From Phaeacidiphilus oryzae TH49 (lineage in GTDB: Bacteria > Actinomycetota > Actinomycetes > Streptomycetales > Streptomycetaceae): 64,000 bases of DNA. Each line of letters begins with the position of its first letter. Position 1 is the first letter of the stretch. The DNA is taken from assembly GCF_000744815.1 (NCBI RefSeq), contig NZ_JQMQ01000005.1:4348055-4412054 (forward strand), read 5' to 3'. This document shows, one piece after another, positions 62,874 to 64,000 of this stretch. A program made the position numbers and the translations under genes. The notes under the pieces are model-generated. The model was not told the DNA's origin. It was given only the letters and a program-made list of their open reading frames with translations, and did no database searches.

Positions 62874-64000
62874 ATGGATGTGGTGCAGGAGGCGGCCGGG
62901 CCGGGCGGGGCCACGGTGGGGTGTCGGGCGGACCCGGACGAGGCCGGCGGGCGGAGGTGGTACCGCCGCCGGATCGGCGGCCCGGCCCTTGAGCTGGTGG
63001 TCGCCGTCGGCGTGGCGGTCGGGTTCACCTACTGGGCAAGGAACCTGACGGACAATCCGATGGAGCGGATCGGCCAGGTCAGCGCCCTCGCCGCGCTCCA
63101 GTTCCGGTTCGCGGTGGTCGCCGTGGTGCTGCTGGCCGCGCTCGTCGCGACCGTGCGCGGCCGGTTCACCCGCTACCGGCCGGTGGTGCTGCGGGTGGCC
63201 TGCGCCGGGCTCGCCGGGCTGGCCAGCGCGCTGGTCGCGGCGGCGCTGGTGTTCGCGCTGCGCGGCACCGTCTGGCCGCTGAACGGCCAGTACGGGGACA
63301 CCGGCCAGCTCGCCACCTGGGCGACGGACATCATCCACGGCAAGGGCATCCAGCCCTTCTACCCGCCCGCCTTCCCGTACCTGCTGGCCTGGTGGTCGCA
63401 GGCGTTCACCGGGGGCAACACCTGGCACGGACTCCAGCAGATGGAGATCCTCACCACCGCGCTCTACGGCCCCACGGCGTACGCCGCCTGGCGGCTGACG
63501 GTCCGTCCGCCGTGGGCGCTGGCCATGGTGGTGGTCGGGGCGATGCCGCTGATCGCGCCGTACAAGCCGTACACCAACATCGTGCTGGTCATGCTGGTGC
63601 CGCTGTTCGCCCGCTTCGTGCGCGGGATGCGCCGGGCGGCGGGGCGCGGGCCGCGGCGGAACGCCGTCGGCGCGGTGCTCGCCGGGGCCGGCTTCGGCGT
63701 GCTGTTCCTGGTCTACTCCGGCTGGTACGTGTGGGCCGCGCCGGGGATGCTGGTCGCCGCGCTGGCCTCGGTGCCGTGGGCGCGCGGGCGCCGGGCCCGG
63801 CTGGTCTCGCTGGGGTACGCGGCGGGCGCGGCGGTGGTCGCCTTCCTGGTCTCGGCGGTCAACCTGATCCCGCTGCTCACCTCGGCGAGCTCCGGGACCA
63901 CCGACCGCTACGCCTACTTCGACACCTACATCGAGCCGACGTACATCGCGATGTTCAGGTTCAACCTGCCGGCCGGGGCCACCACGCTGAGCTGGCCGCC
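62874..64000 (+). CDS. Second AftA-like GT-C glycosyltransferase, truncated by window edge
   Basis: At least 375 residues, running off the right edge. It is paralogous to the preceding gene: IGQVSALAALQFRF matches VGQVSGLAALQFRL, and LRGTVWPLNGQYGDTGQLATW with WATDII and PFYPPAFPYLLAWW repeats the GGDN...TDD and YPPxxP pattern. PYKPYTNIVLVMLVPLFARF parallels EKPYPLLVLVMVVPLLAK. ATG 62874 has TAGGGT (62860-62865) 8 nt upstream and no strong ribosome site. The tandem pair arose by duplication and the copies may use different acceptors or linkages. Confidence 0.8.
   Translation, partial: MDVVQEAAGPGGATVGCRADPDEAGGRRWYRRRIGGPALELVVAVGVAVGFTYWARNLTDNPMERIGQVSALAALQFRFAVVAVVLLAALVATVRGRFTRYRPVVLRVACAGLAGLASALVAAALVFALRGTVWPLNGQYGDTGQLATWATDIIHGKGIQPFYPPAFPYLLAWWSQAFTGGNTWHGLQQMEILTTALYGPTAYAAWRLTVRPPWALAMVVVGAMPLIAPYKPYTNIVLVMLVPLFARFVRGMRRAAGRGPRRNAVGAVLAGAGFGVLFLVYSGWYVWAAPGMLVAALASVPWARGRRARLVSLGYAAGAAVVAFLVSAVNLIPLLTSASSGTTDRYAYFDTYIEPTYIAMFRFNLPAGATTLSWP

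Noticed and set aside
49697-64000. Antibiotic biosynthetic gene cluster with glycosyltransferases
   Set aside because: No polyketide synthase, NRPS, deoxysugar or tailoring genes. The TagF domain and GT-C proteins indicate cell-surface polymer synthesis.

Overview
The window is about 72-75% G+C by eye, has strong third-position G/C bias, uses many GTG starts and GTGA/ATGA stop-start overlaps, and carries gene families typical of filamentous actinomycetes (XRE-DUF5753/DUF397 pairs, DUF6350, DUF3017, icmB, PcrA with a long N-terminal extension). It is chromosomal DNA of a Streptomyces-like organism (Streptomycetaceae). The order pcrA - M23 peptidase - lipase - icmB - ... - sucCD - purN - purH - folD - mdh - glyA - trpS matches, as far as I remember it, the conserved S. 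coelicolor core around SCO4797-SCO4840. I saw no rRNA, tRNA, CRISPR array, insertion sequence or phage genes.

Layout. (1) 0.7-8.8 kb: two divergent operons. MmgE/PrpD, a class III CoA-transferase and an acyl-CoA dehydrogenase lie on the minus strand. An MFS transporter, a MaoC-type hydratase, a CitE-type lyase and a GntR/UTRA regulator lie on the plus strand. This set resembles the Pseudomonas itaconate-degradation locus and is probably a C5-dicarboxylate catabolic system yielding acetyl-CoA and pyruvate. (2) 8.8-14.9 kb: a palindromic repeat block, pcrA, an M23 peptidase, a lipase-like hydrolase and icmB. (3) 14.8-22.7 kb: a five-gene MoxR AAA / VWA / DUF5682 / DUF5691 / SWIM-family system of unknown function. 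The SWIM-family member has lost its zinc finger and the DUF5682 gene carries an apparent single-base frameshift. (4) 22.7-24.6 kb: a regulatory trio (HATPase, XRE-DUF5753, DUF397) with repeated GTTAC sites. (5) 25-30 kb: sucCD, a sigma-factor-like membrane protein and DUF6350. (6) 31.7-49.6 kb: one-carbon, purine and TCA housekeeping genes (purN, purH, folD, mdh, rocD, glyA, trpS). Accessory genes are interspersed: a His-rich secreted repeat protein, an HTH-DUF2690 gene with a frameshift, a MocR regulator, a G1-type glutamic peptidase and a CNNM/CBS transporter. glyA is preceded by a ZTP riboswitch. (7) 49.7-64 kb: a cell-surface glycopolymer cluster with AftA/AftB-like GT-C membrane glycosyltransferases, GT2 and GT4 enzymes, a giant GT2-TagF fusion and a DUF2304/polyprenyl-phosphate GT2 pair. 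It runs off the right edge.

How the genes connect. PurH makes and uses ZMP. FolD and GlyA supply one-carbon tetrahydrofolates, and the glyA leader senses ZTP/ZMP, so purine demand and folate supply are tied within 13 kb. SucCD and Mdh are adjacent TCA steps; sucC has a Crp-like site and mdh a MarR-like palindrome. In the wall cluster, the DUF2304/GT2 pair probably makes a polyprenyl-phosphate sugar donor for the nearby GT-C enzymes.

Data quality. Three long genes (21.47, 38.49 and 56.73 kb) are each broken by what looks like one missing G or C in a homopolymer, and each then has a length of 3n+2. Consensus indels are therefore at least as likely as real mutations.
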